DNA from: CAITJF01 sp032654645
GTDB lineage: Bacteria > Pseudomonadota > Gammaproteobacteria > Burkholderiales > Gallionellaceae
Reading direction: 5' to 3'
NCBI GenBank assembly: GCA_032654645.1
Contig: JAULAW010000013.1
Span: 62,001-126,000, forward strand
Length of the DNA: 64,000 nt
This document shows positions 26,429 through 36,314 of the stretch, piece by piece (within the stretch, counting starts at the first letter, position 1; the number at the start of each line of letters is the position of its first letter). The notes beneath the pieces are model-generated. The model saw only the letters and a list, made by a program, of their open reading frames with translations. It was not told where the DNA came from and searched no databases. Position numbers and translations under genes: made by a program.

Positions 26429-26634
26429 GCCGCGAGTGGAATGGAAATGTAGATGTCCAAAGGACGGCTTTCGCCATGTTCAAGGTGTTCAGCGATAACG
26501 CGGAGCGCAAGAACCTCAGCCTTTGACATGGCTTCCAGGGGTGTTGCGCCGTAAGCGAGGACACCCGGCAACTCCGGCACTTCCGCCAACCAACGCCCAT
26601 CAGCTTCTTGCTCATGCTCTATGGTGAAATTCAT
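26425..26634 (-). CDS. hicB: HicB-family antitoxin
   Basis: The 69-residue protein has the partial RNase H-like HicB fold (FTIEHEQEADGRWLAEVPELPGVLAYG, then ATPLEAMSKAEVLALRVIAEHL). No C-terminal DNA-binding domain follows, which is common in the short form. It is normally co-expressed with HicA; here the partner is broken, so it may be a leftover or protect against related toxins. Confidence 0.88.
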   Translation of the reverse strand: MNFTIEHEQEADGRWLAEVPELPGVLAYGATPLEAMSKAEVLALRVIAEHLEHGESRPLDIYISIPLAA

Positions 26635-26694
26635 TTGGTCTTCCAGCTCAATTTACTTTGAAGGTTCATTCTACTTCAAAAATAATATGGGCAA

Positions 26695-26763
26695 TACACT
26701 GCCTACACTCTCGGTCGTGAAGATTACCTGCTGGCGACCTGGCATCCCAGCGCCCGGCCCGCC
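26695..26763 (+). pseudogene. ychJ fragment
   Basis: About 70 bp encode YTAYTLGREDYLLATWHPS, nearly the same as residues of the intact YchJ at 19570-19959, with closely matching DNA. It stands alone between hicB and the helical protein gene, so it is a captured duplication. It overlaps the 3-prime end of the minus-strand reading frame. Confidence 0.75.
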
Positions 26764-27287
26764 GCTTCCTCCACTGCAAGCTTGGCTGCCTCGGCAAATT
26801 GCGCGAGCGCCACGTCCAGACCGGTGACAGCCTGCTTGAGGTGATCCCGCGCGATATGAGTTTGCGCGGACGAATGCTGCAGCTCTTTCTGCACGCCTGC
26901 CTGCGCGCCACGCAACATGGCGTCCGCAGTCTGCCGCACGGACTGGATATCGAGCGAACGCGAGCTGATGAAGCGCAAGGTGAGCTGCCGTACTTTCTCC
27001 CGCACATCGTTCCCCTGCTCGACGGTGTCGCGCACTTCCGCTTCAAGGGTGCTGGTGTCGTTCTCAGGCCGAACGGGGTTAATCCTGAAAACCTCAGTTG
27101 AAAATAAACCGACAGGGGGCAAACCCTCATCCCCAGCCCTTCCCCCCGAGGGGGGAAGGGAGCAAAGCCCCTCTCCCTCGGGGAGAGGGGTTGGGGAGAG
27201 GGAGAAGCTGCGCCCATGTTGCTTCCCCTGTAAATTGTTCGTTCTCAACTGAGGCATCCAGGTTAATACTTTACCGTGCCGAAACAA
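26724..27287 (-). pseudogene. Helical (phasin-like) protein gene, chimeric ends
   Basis: The 187-residue frame has a helical core (TSTLEAEVRDTVEQGNDVREKVRQL..., AGVQKELQHSSAQTHIARDHLKQAV) resembling phasin-like proteins. The N-terminal part is read from a dispersed palindrome (LSPTPLPEGEGLC, LPPSGGRAGDEG). The C-terminus runs into the antisense of the ychJ fragment. So both ends look replaced by foreign or repeat DNA. I regard it as a degraded gene and give no function. Confidence 0.6.
27128..27211. repeat. CCCTTCCCCCC/GGGGGGAAGGG palindrome
   Basis: Arms CCCTTCCCCCC and GGGGGGAAGGG, then a second pair CCTCTCCC/GGGAGAGG. The same family lies at 23797, 39896, 41911 and inside odhB. Confidence 0.75.
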
Positions 27288-27369
27288 TAGCTCAAAAAGG
27301 TGGATGCGCTGCGCTTATCCACATTTTCCGCCGAGAACAAATTTTTCCTGTGCACACAGCCAAATCATA

Positions 27370-27416
27370 TTGACATCGCCTGTGTCTATGTACACAATGA
27401 TGTACATTAACGTACA
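27370..27416 (+). promoter_or_regulatory. Promoter and operator of the antitoxin/PIN operon
   Basis: TTGACA at 27370-27375 is followed 17 bp later by CACAAT. Overlapping palindromes TGTACACAATGATGTACA and TGTACATTAACGTACA lie across the promoter and look like autorepressor sites. AGGAGG precedes the start at 27426. Confidence 0.55.
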
Positions 27417-27425
27417 GGAGGTTCT

Positions 27426-27650
27426 ATGCAAGAAGCCACATTCACCGAGTTGCGCAACCATGCCAAGGACTATTTTGATGCCGTTGAAGGCGGGGATACG
27501 GTTCGCGTCTTTCGCAATGGCAAAGCTATCGCGGAAATTGTGCCGGTTCGCTCCGGGTTGCCCTCGTGGAAAAGACAAATTACCCCCCTCACGATTAAAG
27601 GCATTTCATTGAGTGGAGAGTTGCTGAACGACCGGAAAGATTCGGCATGA
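27426..27650 (+). CDS. Type II antitoxin, Phd/YefM-like
   Basis: The 74-residue protein has the Phd/YefM N-terminal DNA-binding motif (ATFTELRNHAKDYFDAVEGGDTVRVFRNGKAIAEIVPV) and a free C-terminal tail likely to bind the toxin. It overlaps the toxin ATG (ATGA). Tandem TGTAC palindromes in the promoter suggest autoregulation. AGGAGG gives a strong ribosome-binding site. Confidence 0.85.
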   Translation: MQEATFTELRNHAKDYFDAVEGGDTVRVFRNGKAIAEIVPVRSGLPSWKRQITPLTIKGISLSGELLNDRKDSA

Positions 27651-28063
27651 AGGTGTTTCTGGATACCTCCGCGTTCGCCAAGCGTTATGTTGCAGAACAT
27701 GGGTCGAACAAGGTAATGGCGTTGTGCCAGCAGGCGGACAGTCTCGTTGTTTGCGTTGTTTGCCTGCCGGAACTCGTCTCCACGCTATCCCGTCTGTTGC
27801 GGGAGAAAAAACTCTCCAAAGCGGAGTATCGGAAGCTGAAAGCTGACACGATGACCGACCTGGCAGATATCGACATCTGCCAACTTACCCCGGCAGTATT
27901 GGCATCAGTTGTTGCGCTGCTGGAGACCAATCCGATCCGGGCTATGGATGCGCTTCATGTTGCATGCGCGCTTGCCGTCGAACCCGGTATTTTTGTTTCC
28001 GCCGATCATCGCCAACTTGCCGCAGCACGAAAGGCCGGGTTAAAGATTGTCGATGTGTCGTGA
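27647..28063 (+). CDS. PIN-domain toxin (VapC-like)
   Basis: The 138-residue protein carries the PIN acidic residues: D in FLDTSAFAKRY, E in LPELVSTLSR, D in MDALHVACALA and D in SADHRQLA. It is presumably an RNase controlled by the antitoxin just upstream. The gene looks intact with full-length family spacing. The pair combines a Phd/YefM antitoxin with a PIN toxin. Confidence 0.88.
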   Translation: MKVFLDTSAFAKRYVAEHGSNKVMALCQQADSLVVCVVCLPELVSTLSRLLREKKLSKAEYRKLKADTMTDLADIDICQLTPAVLASVVALLETNPIRAMDALHVACALAVEPGIFVSADHRQLAAARKAGLKIVDVS

Positions 28064-28101
28064 GTTGTCGTTACGCCATAAAACCGGCAGGGTCGAAGAA
28101 A

Positions 28102-28199
28102 CGTAGAGTGGATAAGCGCAGTAGCCGTAGGGTGGATAAGCGCAGCGCATCCACCTTTAGCGCATGTTTGGTGGATGGGCTGCGCTTATCCACCCTACA
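28102..28199. repeat. REP-type repeats upstream of the RAYT gene
   Basis: Units based on GTAGGGTGGATAAGCGCAGC and its complement (GCTGCGCTTATCCACCCTAC) are present in both orientations, with GCGCATCC/GGATGGGC arms. A related arm lies at 27291-27324. RAYT genes are typically flanked by such REPs. Confidence 0.8.
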
Positions 28200-28210
28200 T
28201 CACTGCCGCT

Positions 28211-28696
28211 ATGCCTGATTACCGTCGCGCCTGGCATCCGGGCGGAACTTACTTTTTCACCGTCAACCTGCTGCAACGGCAAGGCAATGATCTGCTGACT
28301 CGCCACATCGAACTGTTGCGCGCAGTGGTCAAATCGGTACGGCAACGTCACCCTTTTACGATTCATGGCTGGGTAGTCTTACCCGAACACCTGCATTGCG
28401 TCATCGAATTGCCGCCGGATGATGCTGATTACGCAACGCGCTGGCGGCTGATCAAGATGGAATTTTCCAAGGCATTGCCGCGCACCGAAAGATTGTCGGC
28501 GGTACGCACCCGGCGCAAAGAGCGTGGTGTATGGCAGCGGCGATATTGGGAATACCTGATCCGGGATGAGCGCGATTATCAGGCGCACATGGATTATGTG
28601 CATATCAATCCGGTGAAACATGGCTTGGTCAAAATTGTCGCAGATTGGCCGTATTCGACGTTCCACCGCCTGGTTGCGGAAGGCATTTTCCGGTGA
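28211..28696 (+). CDS. REP-associated tyrosine transposase (RAYT)
   Basis: The 161-residue Y1/HUH transposase opens with the RAYT signature PDYRRAWHPGGTYFFTVNLL. It has the histidine pair in LPEHLHCVIELP and the tyrosine block YWEYLIRDERDYQAHMDYVHINPVKHGLV. It nicks and joins single-stranded REP DNA. The ATG at 28211 follows the REP array directly. Length and motifs are complete, so it could mobilise the nearby repeats. It is not part of an IS with its own ends. Confidence 0.92.
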   Translation: MPDYRRAWHPGGTYFFTVNLLQRQGNDLLTRHIELLRAVVKSVRQRHPFTIHGWVVLPEHLHCVIELPPDDADYATRWRLIKMEFSKALPRTERLSAVRTRRKERGVWQRRYWEYLIRDERDYQAHMDYVHINPVKHGLVKIVADWPYSTFHRLVAEGIFR

Positions 28697-28868
28697 ATTT
28701 GGCGGGCGGGAACGAGGGTGAGTTGGGGTATAGCGATTAACTTGGCTGTGGCGTTAACATGCGGCGCAATGCCCGTTGGTTATTGCCCGTTGGTTATTGC
28801 GCCCTACGCGGGCTACAGATTAAATCCAGAGTAACTGCACGCCAGGGTAAATTTGTTCTCGAAAATCA
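28697..28868. other. Intergenic, repeat fragments
   Basis: Contains GCCCGTTGGTTATTGCGCCC-like tandem text (GTTGGTTATTGC twice at about 28772-28800) and no gene. Confidence 0.5.
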
Positions 28869-28927
28869 CGTAGGGTGGGCAGACAGGTTTTTCGTCCCCT
28901 TGCGGGGAAAAACGTGCCCACCCTACG
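28869..28927. repeat. CGTAGGGTGGGCA palindrome
   Basis: Outer arms GTAGGGTGGGCA and TGCCCACCCTAC surround an inner stem TTTTTCGTCCCC/GGGGAAAAACG with a TTGC loop. It is related to the repeat at 51890. Confidence 0.8.
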
Positions 28928-29046
28928 GTCATTGATTATTATCGTTAATTTCAGAGAACAAATTTATCCAGAACTGCACGCAAGCTACGTTAGACTTTCC
29001 CCCGCACACCCTTTAGACTTGCGCACTTTTTTCACAGGCATCAACC

Positions 29047-30686
<1,640 letters not shown>

Positions 30687-30687
<1 letters not shown>

Positions 30688-30905
30688 TGCAACAACTCGA
30701 ATTTCAGCTACGTAGCGATCATATCGAACTCAACCAGTTGCTCAAGCTGGTGGGCGTCTGCGACAGCGGCGGGGCGGGCAAGGCGCTGGTCGCGGAGGGC
30801 GGGGTGTCGGTGGATGGCAAAGTGGAATTGCGCAAGACTTGCAAGATACGCGCGGGGTCGGTGGTGACATTGGGCGATGTGCGCATTACCGTGACTAATG
30901 AGTAA
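30687..30905 (+). CDS. S4-domain RNA-binding protein (YbcJ type)
   Basis: The 72-residue protein consists of one S4 fold (IELNQLLKLVGVCDSGGAGKALVAEGGVSVDGKVELRKTCKIRAGSVV). The start overlaps the prfC stop (TAATG), so it is translated with it. It probably binds structured RNA such as rRNA. A longer in-frame start at 30636 would sit deep in prfC and is unlikely. Confidence 0.88.
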
Positions 30906-30920
30906 CGTTAAGCAAGGATT

Positions 30921-30992
30921 TGTCCTTCCCGCGAAGGCGGGAATCCAGTCCGATCAAACCACTGGATTCCGGGTCAAGCCCGGAATGATGGC
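30921..30992. repeat. CTTCCCGCGAAGGCGGGAATCC palindrome pair
   Basis: A hairpin arm TTCCCGCGAAGGCGGGAA and a second arm ATTCCGGGTCAAGCCCGGAAT, with TCCAG/CTGGA inner symmetry. The same composite unit lies at 43033-43106, with variants at 8493 and 41818. Confidence 0.85.
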
Positions 30993-30999
30993 AGCTTAG

Positions 31000-31413
31000 A
31001 TGCTGTATATTTCCCACCACGTCGTCATACCCGATCACGAGATCGAGATCAGCGCCGTGCGCGCGCAGGGGGCGGGCGGACAGAACGTCAACAAAGTTTC
31101 CAGCGCGGTGCATCTGCGCTTTGACATCAACGCGTCGTCACTGCCGGATGAATTCAAGCAGCGGCTGCTGCAATTAAACGACCAGCGCATTACCAAGGAT
31201 GGCGTGGTGGTCATCAAGGCGCAGGAGTTTCGCAGCCAGAACAAGAATCGCGGCGAGGCGTTAAGGCGCTTGAAGCAATTGGTGCAAAGTATGGCGGTGT
31301 TGCCGACGGTGCGCCGCGCCACAAAGCCCACGCGCAGTTCGCAGCAGAAGCGGCTGGAGAACAAGACCCGGCGCGGCGGAGTGAAGGCAATGCGCGGGCG
31401 GATAACGGAATAA
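31000..31413 (+). CDS. arfB: Alternative ribosome-rescue factor / peptidyl-tRNA hydrolase ArfB (YaeJ)
   Basis: The 137-residue protein has the GGQ catalytic loop (RAQGAGGQNVNKVSS) and a basic unstructured C-terminal tail (KPTRSSQQKRLENKTRR) that enters the empty mRNA channel in known ArfB. It releases peptides from ribosomes stalled on mRNAs without a stop. It lies near prfC in a translation-related group. The start at 31000 gives the usual length. Confidence 0.92.
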   Translation: MLYISHHVVIPDHEIEISAVRAQGAGGQNVNKVSSAVHLRFDINASSLPDEFKQRLLQLNDQRITKDGVVVIKAQEFRSQNKNRGEALRRLKQLVQSMAVLPTVRRATKPTRSSQQKRLENKTRRGGVKAMRGRITE

Positions 31414-31414
31414 T

Positions 31415-31474
31415 TGTAGGTGCAAATTTATTCGCACTAATCTTGGTGCGCGGACGAATGAATTCGCACCTACA
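31415..31474. repeat. TGTAGGTGCAAATTTATTCGC palindrome
   Basis: Arms TGTAGGTGCAAATTTATTCG and GAATGAATTCGCACCTACA face each other. It is a copy of the family at 19482. Confidence 0.8.
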
Positions 31475-31500
31475 AACCCAACTGTAATTCAGGAAATTTA

Positions 31501-32073
31501 ATGGCCATCAAAGCAACCATCTTCAAAGCCGATCTGCAAATCGCAGACATGGAGCGTCATTACTATCATGACCACTCGCTGACCCTGGCGCGGCACCCTT
31601 CGGAAACCGATGAGCGCATGATGGTGCGCCTGCTGGCTTTTGCATTGCACGCGCATGAGTATTTGTCGTTCGGGGAGGGAATGACTGCTGATGACGAGCC
31701 GGATCTGTGGCTGAAGGATTTGACCGGGGCGATCAAGCTCTGGATAGATGTGGGGCTACCCGATGAGAAGCTGATCCGCAGGGCCTGCGGGCGGGCCGAG
31801 CAAGTGGTCGTTTACATTTATGGCGGACGCACTGCCGAGATGTGGTGGAAGCAGAACAGCGAGAAATTCGAGCGGCTCAAGAACCTGTCCGTAATCAGCC
31901 TGCCGCCGGAAAGCACACGCGCCATAGCTAAACTGGCGCAACGCACCATGCAGTTGCAGTGCACTATTCAGGATGGGCAGGTGTGGTTAAGCGACGGTAG
32001 CGAGAGCGTGCAGGTGGAGCGGGTGGCGATTAAACAGCCGGAAGACAAAAAATCAGGCGCTAAAAACCATTGA
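31501..32073 (+). CDS. yaeQ: YaeQ family protein
   Basis: The 190-residue protein matches YaeQ: IKATIFKADLQIADMERHYYHDHSLTLARHPSETDERMM, then LWLKDLTGAIKLWIDVG and VVVYIYGGRTAEMWW. It has a PD-(D/E)xK-type fold and is reported to influence transcription-related functions, though the biochemical role is unclear. The start follows a palindromic repeat. It is soluble. Confidence 0.92.
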   Translation: MAIKATIFKADLQIADMERHYYHDHSLTLARHPSETDERMMVRLLAFALHAHEYLSFGEGMTADDEPDLWLKDLTGAIKLWIDVGLPDEKLIRRACGRAEQVVVYIYGGRTAEMWWKQNSEKFERLKNLSVISLPPESTRAIAKLAQRTMQLQCTIQDGQVWLSDGSESVQVERVAIKQPEDKKSGAKNH

Positions 32074-32106
32074 GGATGTGGGGCGGGCAACTATGCCCGC
32101 CAGTGT

Positions 32107-32313
32107 CTATGCTGTCGTTCCTTCATCCGCAGGCTGTTCCGGCTGGTCTTTGTTGGCTTTTTCCGCCAGCTTGCGTTGTTTCTTCTCTTCTTGTTTCTTC
32201 TTCTTGGCTAATTCTTTTTGACGTTTCTCGAATTGAAAATTAGGTTGTGCCAATTTGTCGCCTTTAATGTTATGTGTGTTTTTGAGTGACCCGTTTACAG
32301 CCGCTATTTTCAC
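32107..32313 (-). CDS. Small lysine-rich hypothetical protein
   Basis: The 68-residue protein has FQFEKRQKELAKKKKQEEKKQRKLAEK, a charged coiled-coil-like helix, with an acidic tail (QPADEGTTA). Similar small basic proteins are common in betaproteobacteria. No function is known. The annotated start may be too far upstream, since the conserved part begins near residue 20. Confidence 0.6.
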   Translation of the reverse strand: MKIAAVNGSLKNTHNIKGDKLAQPNFQFEKRQKELAKKKKQEEKKQRKLAEKANKDQPEQPADEGTTA

Positions 32314-32535
32314 ACATTCAGGGTGTACATGTTGAAAATAATAAATTCCGCAGGTTGGTCATGAGGCACTTCCGGGCAATGAATGCGGCGGCGTGTACCG
32401 ACCAGAAGATTAATCCGGGGTGCTAAAAGTTAAGATTCGGTTAATCATTTCTTCAGGTTCGGTTAATAAACGTTTGCAATACTGCATTCACTGGGAATCG
32501 CCCAGCTTGAAAACCGACACAAAAGGAGTATAGAC

Positions 32536-32613
32536 ATGACATCACATAACTTTGCTTTAGCCCTGATCTCGGCATGCGTGGCTTATCTTGTTTTAGTTTT
32601 GAACTTGGTCTAG
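32536..32613 (+). CDS. Small hydrophobic ORF, 25 residues
   Basis: ATG is preceded by AAAAGGAG at 7-nt spacing. The product (MTSHNFALALISACVAYLVL, ending VLNLV) is almost fully hydrophobic and could be a single-span membrane peptide. The same design as the 36-residue ORF at 8754. A second look at conservation is needed. Confidence 0.4.
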   Translation: MTSHNFALALISACVAYLVLVLNLV

Positions 32614-32721
32614 TTTTGAACAAAGCATATGCAATCAGCCCTCCGCAACCACCGTGGGATTCGCAATCCGCAACGTAGCCCGTTAGCTCAGCTTGACCAT
32701 GACAGGTTAAGAGGGCGAATC

Positions 32722-33138
32722 ATGCTATTTTCACATGAGCTGAGCGTTGGAAATAGAATCGTCGATTCCGAACACAAGAAGCTGCACGGCATTATTAAAG
32801 GGATAGCCAACATAATTGCAGATGGGGAACTTACTGCTCTGCCAAAAGAATTTGAGCTGTTAGAAAATAGTTTATGCGCCTATTTTGTAGTTGAAGAAAA
32901 TATTGCACAAGAAATTAATTTTGACTTTAGCCAACACAAGCTTGCCCATCAATATTTACTGAATAACTTTAAGCGTATAAGAGATGAGTTGATGGCTAAA
33001 AATGGCATGTGGTCCAAATTCGAGGAAGATGGTTACATCTATTCCTTGATGGTTTACCTGGATCGGCATATCAAAGTGGACAGCAAGTCGCTCAAGGCAG
33101 TGCTGGATTCTCAGCTCTACGACTTTAAGTCAAACTGA
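32722..33138 (+). CDS. Bacteriohemerythrin-like protein
   Basis: The 138-residue protein has hemerythrin-like ligands: H in VDSEHKKLHGI, E and H in VEENIAQEINFDFSQHKLAHQYLL, and H/D in YLDRHIKVDSK. These predict a carboxylate-bridged di-iron site that binds oxygen. I chose the ATG at 32722 (GAGGG upstream). The upstream in-frame ATG at 32629 has no conserved sequence. A role in oxygen sensing or storage fits an organism living at low oxygen. Confidence 0.85.
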   Translation: MLFSHELSVGNRIVDSEHKKLHGIIKGIANIIADGELTALPKEFELLENSLCAYFVVEENIAQEINFDFSQHKLAHQYLLNNFKRIRDELMAKNGMWSKFEEDGYIYSLMVYLDRHIKVDSKSLKAVLDSQLYDFKSN

Positions 33139-33474
33139 ATGTATGGTAATTGCATTACGGCGGCATTGCTTTATCTGGTTACGGAAGAATTGCTGATGGG
33201 GGCACACAAAACCCAGGAAAAGCCGATCTCAACCTTGGTGCTTTCGGTGGATTCTTGGCATTCTGGAGCATTCAACTGTTGGGGCGATAGGCGATTGTAT
33301 CCCTCAATGCCAAGGCAAGCCGCATGGTTGCCAGGCTAGACAGGCTATATTCCCAAAGCGCAGATGAAGAAAACAAAAGGGGAACTGCTACAGGCTTTGC
33401 GATAATTTCACTAATTTTAGAGAGCCTAGCAATCAAAGGGTTGCTGTAGTTGTTCCGACAGGTTTTATTCCTTA
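33139..33474. other. No gene seen
   Basis: Only a 66-codon frame with no motif or ribosome-binding site. Probably flank sequence of the IS. Confidence 0.5.
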
Positions 33475-34782
33475 GGAGTCGTTAAACAATTAGTGTATCA
33501 ATTTTAGCTCGCACTCGGATCAATCCTGTAGTTCCATTCGCCATGAAACGAATTCCGGGTGATGCGTATTTTTTCAAATTCTGCGTCACTTACCTTAATG
33601 CCTGACGGATACGAAGATTCATCCAGTTCGGCATGGACTTTCAGTCCCTTCCGAGTGGTCGTTCCGGCAATGAGATTGACGATCACCTCGTGGCTAATCA
33701 AGGGCTGGCCGCGCCAATTCATGCTGATGTACGAGAACAGACGATGCTCGATCTTGTTCCATTTGCTAGTGCCCGGAGGCAGATGAGAGATGCTGATCGG
33801 GATATTGATCTCGTCAGCCAACCGCTGCAATTCCAATTTCCAAAGCCGTACCCGGCTACCGTTGCTACCGCCACCATCTGCCGTGATCATCAGTTCCGTT
33901 GCCGCAGGATAACGCTGCCTGCCCATCGTATTCCACCAGCGGCGAATTGTTTCGACCGCGAAACTTGCCGTGTCGTGATCCGTCCCCACACTGACCCAAC
34001 CCGTGTTGCTGGCAACATCGTAGACGCCATAGGGGTTCGCGCGCCCAAGCTCCTTATCGATGAAGTCGTGCACCTTGACTAATTCTGGCTTCCCCTCGGG
34101 GCGCCAAGTTGTGCCGTTGTTCTTGTACGCACCAACAAGCTCTTTCTTCTTTGTGTCAACCGAAATAACCGGATTGCCTGCCGCTAGACGTTGTCCGGTC
34201 TGGTCGTTGATGAACTCGAATTGGGCATTGCGGTCCGGATGATCCGTCCCTTCCAGCATCTTTCGGTTTGCCTGCAAGCTATAACCCAACTCCCGCAGCA
34301 AGTCGCCCACTTTCGGATAGCTCACCGAATGGCCGTTCACAGCCAGCTCACCAGCCAGCGTACGCAGGCTTTTGCAAGTCCAGCGCAGGGGTGATTCGGG
34401 ATCACCCCGTGTCGTCGCTTCGACCAATTTCTCCAGCGCCGCCATCACGCCAGAATCGGTTTCGGTGACAGATTTTCTGCCAGCTCCCGCTTTGCGAATT
34501 CGCTTGCCCTGACTTTCAACCGCCATCTTTTCGGTTGCCAGCTCTTCCAATCCGGCATGAATTGCGCGCCGGGACACACCGGTAGCCTGTGCAACCCTTG
34601 TAACGCCGCCATGGCCTAACACCGCAGCTTCCGCAGCAGCAAACAGACGCCTCATCCGCTCGTCCAACGTCCATGCAAGCTTCTCGAACCGGGTGCGTAT
34701 TTGTTTGAGGTCGTCTGCATTCGCCATGACGACAATCATAGCACCTTCGATTTATTTGTTACAGTTATTTATTAACAGCTCC
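33475..34782. mobile_element. ISAzo13-type insertion sequence
   Basis: The ends GGAGTCGTTAA and TTAACAGCTCC are inverted and match imperfectly further in. TTA lies at both outer borders. The single gene between them is an intact transposase. The family name is from protein resemblance. Confidence 0.7.
33504..34739 (-). CDS. ISAzo13-family transposase
   Basis: The 411-residue protein starts with a helix-turn-helix region (GVTRVAQATGVSRRAIHAGLEEL). The acidic core is visible as D in PVISVDTKKKEL, D in ITADGGGSNGSR and E in SKWNKIEHRLF. A second in-frame ATG lies at 34727. The frame is intact. The order of acidic residues and the PPGTSKWNKIEHR block are typical of ISAzo13-like elements. Confidence 0.85.
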   Translation of the reverse strand: MIVVMANADDLKQIRTRFEKLAWTLDERMRRLFAAAEAAVLGHGGVTRVAQATGVSRRAIHAGLEELATEKMAVESQGKRIRKAGAGRKSVTETDSGVMAALEKLVEATTRGDPESPLRWTCKSLRTLAGELAVNGHSVSYPKVGDLLRELGYSLQANRKMLEGTDHPDRNAQFEFINDQTGQRLAAGNPVISVDTKKKELVGAYKNNGTTWRPEGKPELVKVHDFIDKELGRANPYGVYDVASNTGWVSVGTDHDTASFAVETIRRWWNTMGRQRYPAATELMITADGGGSNGSRVRLWKLELQRLADEINIPISISHLPPGTSKWNKIEHRLFSYISMNWRGQPLISHEVIVNLIAGTTTRKGLKVHAELDESSYPSGIKVSDAEFEKIRITRNSFHGEWNYRIDPSAS

Positions 34783-34885
34783 TTAGTATCACGTCAAAGA
34801 TGGGGGCATTTTCAGGATGCTCTTCCGGATAACCGAGAAATCCAGTAAAGTGAACCCCTGTCTATCACAACAAAGAGTAAACAAA

Positions 34886-35116
34886 ATGAGCGTAAAAGGC
34901 CAGCAGCTACAAGACCCGTTCCTGAATACCCTGCGCAAGGAGCATATACAGGTTGCCATTTATCTTGTGAGTGGCATCAAGTTGCAGGGACATATCGAGT
35001 CGTTCGACCAGTATGTGATCCTGCTGAAGAACACCATTACCCAGATGGTGTATAAACACGCCATTTCCACAATTGTTCCTGCACGTGTAGTGACCATTCC
35101 GATAGACTCCGAGTAA
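34886..35116 (+). CDS. hfq: RNA chaperone Hfq
   Basis: The 76-residue protein has Sm1 (QLQDPFLNTLRKEHIQVAIYL) and Sm2 (YKHAISTIVPARVV) motifs and the Q-D-F and Y-K-H RNA-binding residues. It forms a hexamer that pairs small RNAs with mRNAs. The start at 34886 is supported by homology; a longer frame from 34817 has no similarity. The stop overlaps hflX (TAATG), typical of the hfq-hflX operon. Confidence 0.96.
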   Translation: MSVKGQQLQDPFLNTLRKEHIQVAIYLVSGIKLQGHIESFDQYVILLKNTITQMVYKHAISTIVPARVVTIPIDSE

Positions 35117-36291
35117 TGCACGAGAGCACTACCGAAGCAAACACGGCGGTATTGGTCAGTCTGGATCTAGGCACCTTCGATTACGCGGAAAGTTTGGAAG
35201 AATTGCGCCTGCTCGCGGAAACCGCCGGGGTGCGTGCGGTGGCGCTGGTTCAGGGCAAGCGACAGCGCCCCGATGCGGCGTTGTTTGCGGGCAGCGGCAA
35301 AGTCCAGGAAGTCGCCGAAATCGTGGAGCGCATGGAAGTTCCGCTGGTGATTTTCAATCACGATCTTTCTCCCGCGCAGATGCGCAACCTGACCGCCAAG
35401 TTGAATACGCGTGTGATCGACCGCACCATGTTGATTCTGGATATTTTTGCGCAGCGTGCGCAAAGCCATGAAGGCAAGGTTCAGGTAGAGCTGGCGCAAC
35501 TCAGGTATCTCGCTACACGCCTGGTTGGGCTGGGCAGTGACATGGGGCAACAAAAATATGCGGTGGGTGCGCGTGGCCCCGGTGAAACCAAGCTGGAACT
35601 GGATCGGCGCAAGTTGGATAAACGCGTTCATTTCTTGAAAGACCGCCTGGATAAGCTCAAGCATCAACGTGTGGTACAGCGCCGCGCGCGCAATCGCGCC
35701 GACGTGCTGTCGGTGTCTATCGTGGGCTATACCAATGCGGGCAAGTCCACGCTGTTCAACCGGCTGACCCGCGCCAACGCGTATGTGGCCGACCAATTAT
35801 TCGCCACGCTGGATACCACCTCGCGCCGCATGTTTATTGAAGCAGCACCCGGCGCCTCACCAGACGATGGTAGGCCGGGAGTGGGTGGCGAGGTCGTGGT
35901 GTCGGATACCGTCGGTTTCATCCGCCATCTGCCGCATTCACTGGTCGCGGCATTTCGCGGCACACTAGAAGAAACCGCGCAGGCGGATTTGCTGTTGCAT
36001 GTGGTGGATGCAAATAACCCCGTCCGCGATGATCAAATTGCCGAGGTCAACAAGGTACTGGCCGAGATTGGCGCGCAGCATATCCCGCAAATTCTGGTGC
36101 TGAATAAAATTGATTTGCAGGAATTGCCCGCCAGTGTGGAGCGCGATGAATATGGTAGAATTGCGCGCATTCGTTTGAGCGCCAAGACCGGCGCAGGCAT
36201 GGATGCGTTGCGCGAGGCATTGGCCGAAGTACGCGCGGCTCGGACGCCACAAGATGCGCAAGTGCAAGATTGGCATCCTCTCAACAACTGA
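35116..36291 (+). CDS. hflX: Ribosome-associated GTPase HflX
   Basis: The 391-residue protein has the HflX N-domain (ALFAGSGKVQEVAEIVE, GPGETKLELDRRKL) and the GTPase motifs GYTNAGKST, switch II DTVGFIRHLPH, and NKID. It splits stalled ribosomes. A loop before the G3 motif (APGASPDDGRPGVGG) is longer than usual, about 14 residues. It is second in the hfq-hflX-hflK-hflC group. Confidence 0.94.
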   Translation: MHESTTEANTAVLVSLDLGTFDYAESLEELRLLAETAGVRAVALVQGKRQRPDAALFAGSGKVQEVAEIVERMEVPLVIFNHDLSPAQMRNLTAKLNTRVIDRTMLILDIFAQRAQSHEGKVQVELAQLRYLATRLVGLGSDMGQQKYAVGARGPGETKLELDRRKLDKRVHFLKDRLDKLKHQRVVQRRARNRADVLSVSIVGYTNAGKSTLFNRLTRANAYVADQLFATLDTTSRRMFIEAAPGASPDDGRPGVGGEVVVSDTVGFIRHLPHSLVAAFRGTLEETAQADLLLHVVDANNPVRDDQIAEVNKVLAEIGAQHIPQILVLNKIDLQELPASVERDEYGRIARIRLSAKTGAGMDALREALAEVRAARTPQDAQVQDWHPLNN

Positions 36292-36314
36292 ATTAATTAA
36301 TTGCAGGATGGACT

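Noticed and set aside
20274..28696. Prophage or integrative island
   Set aside because: No integrase of phage type, no structural genes and no att duplication at a tRNA; the region is a mix of IS, repeats and small genes.
33139..33339. A 66-codon gene after the hemerythrin
   Set aside because: Starts directly at the previous stop without a ribosome-binding site and resembles nothing.
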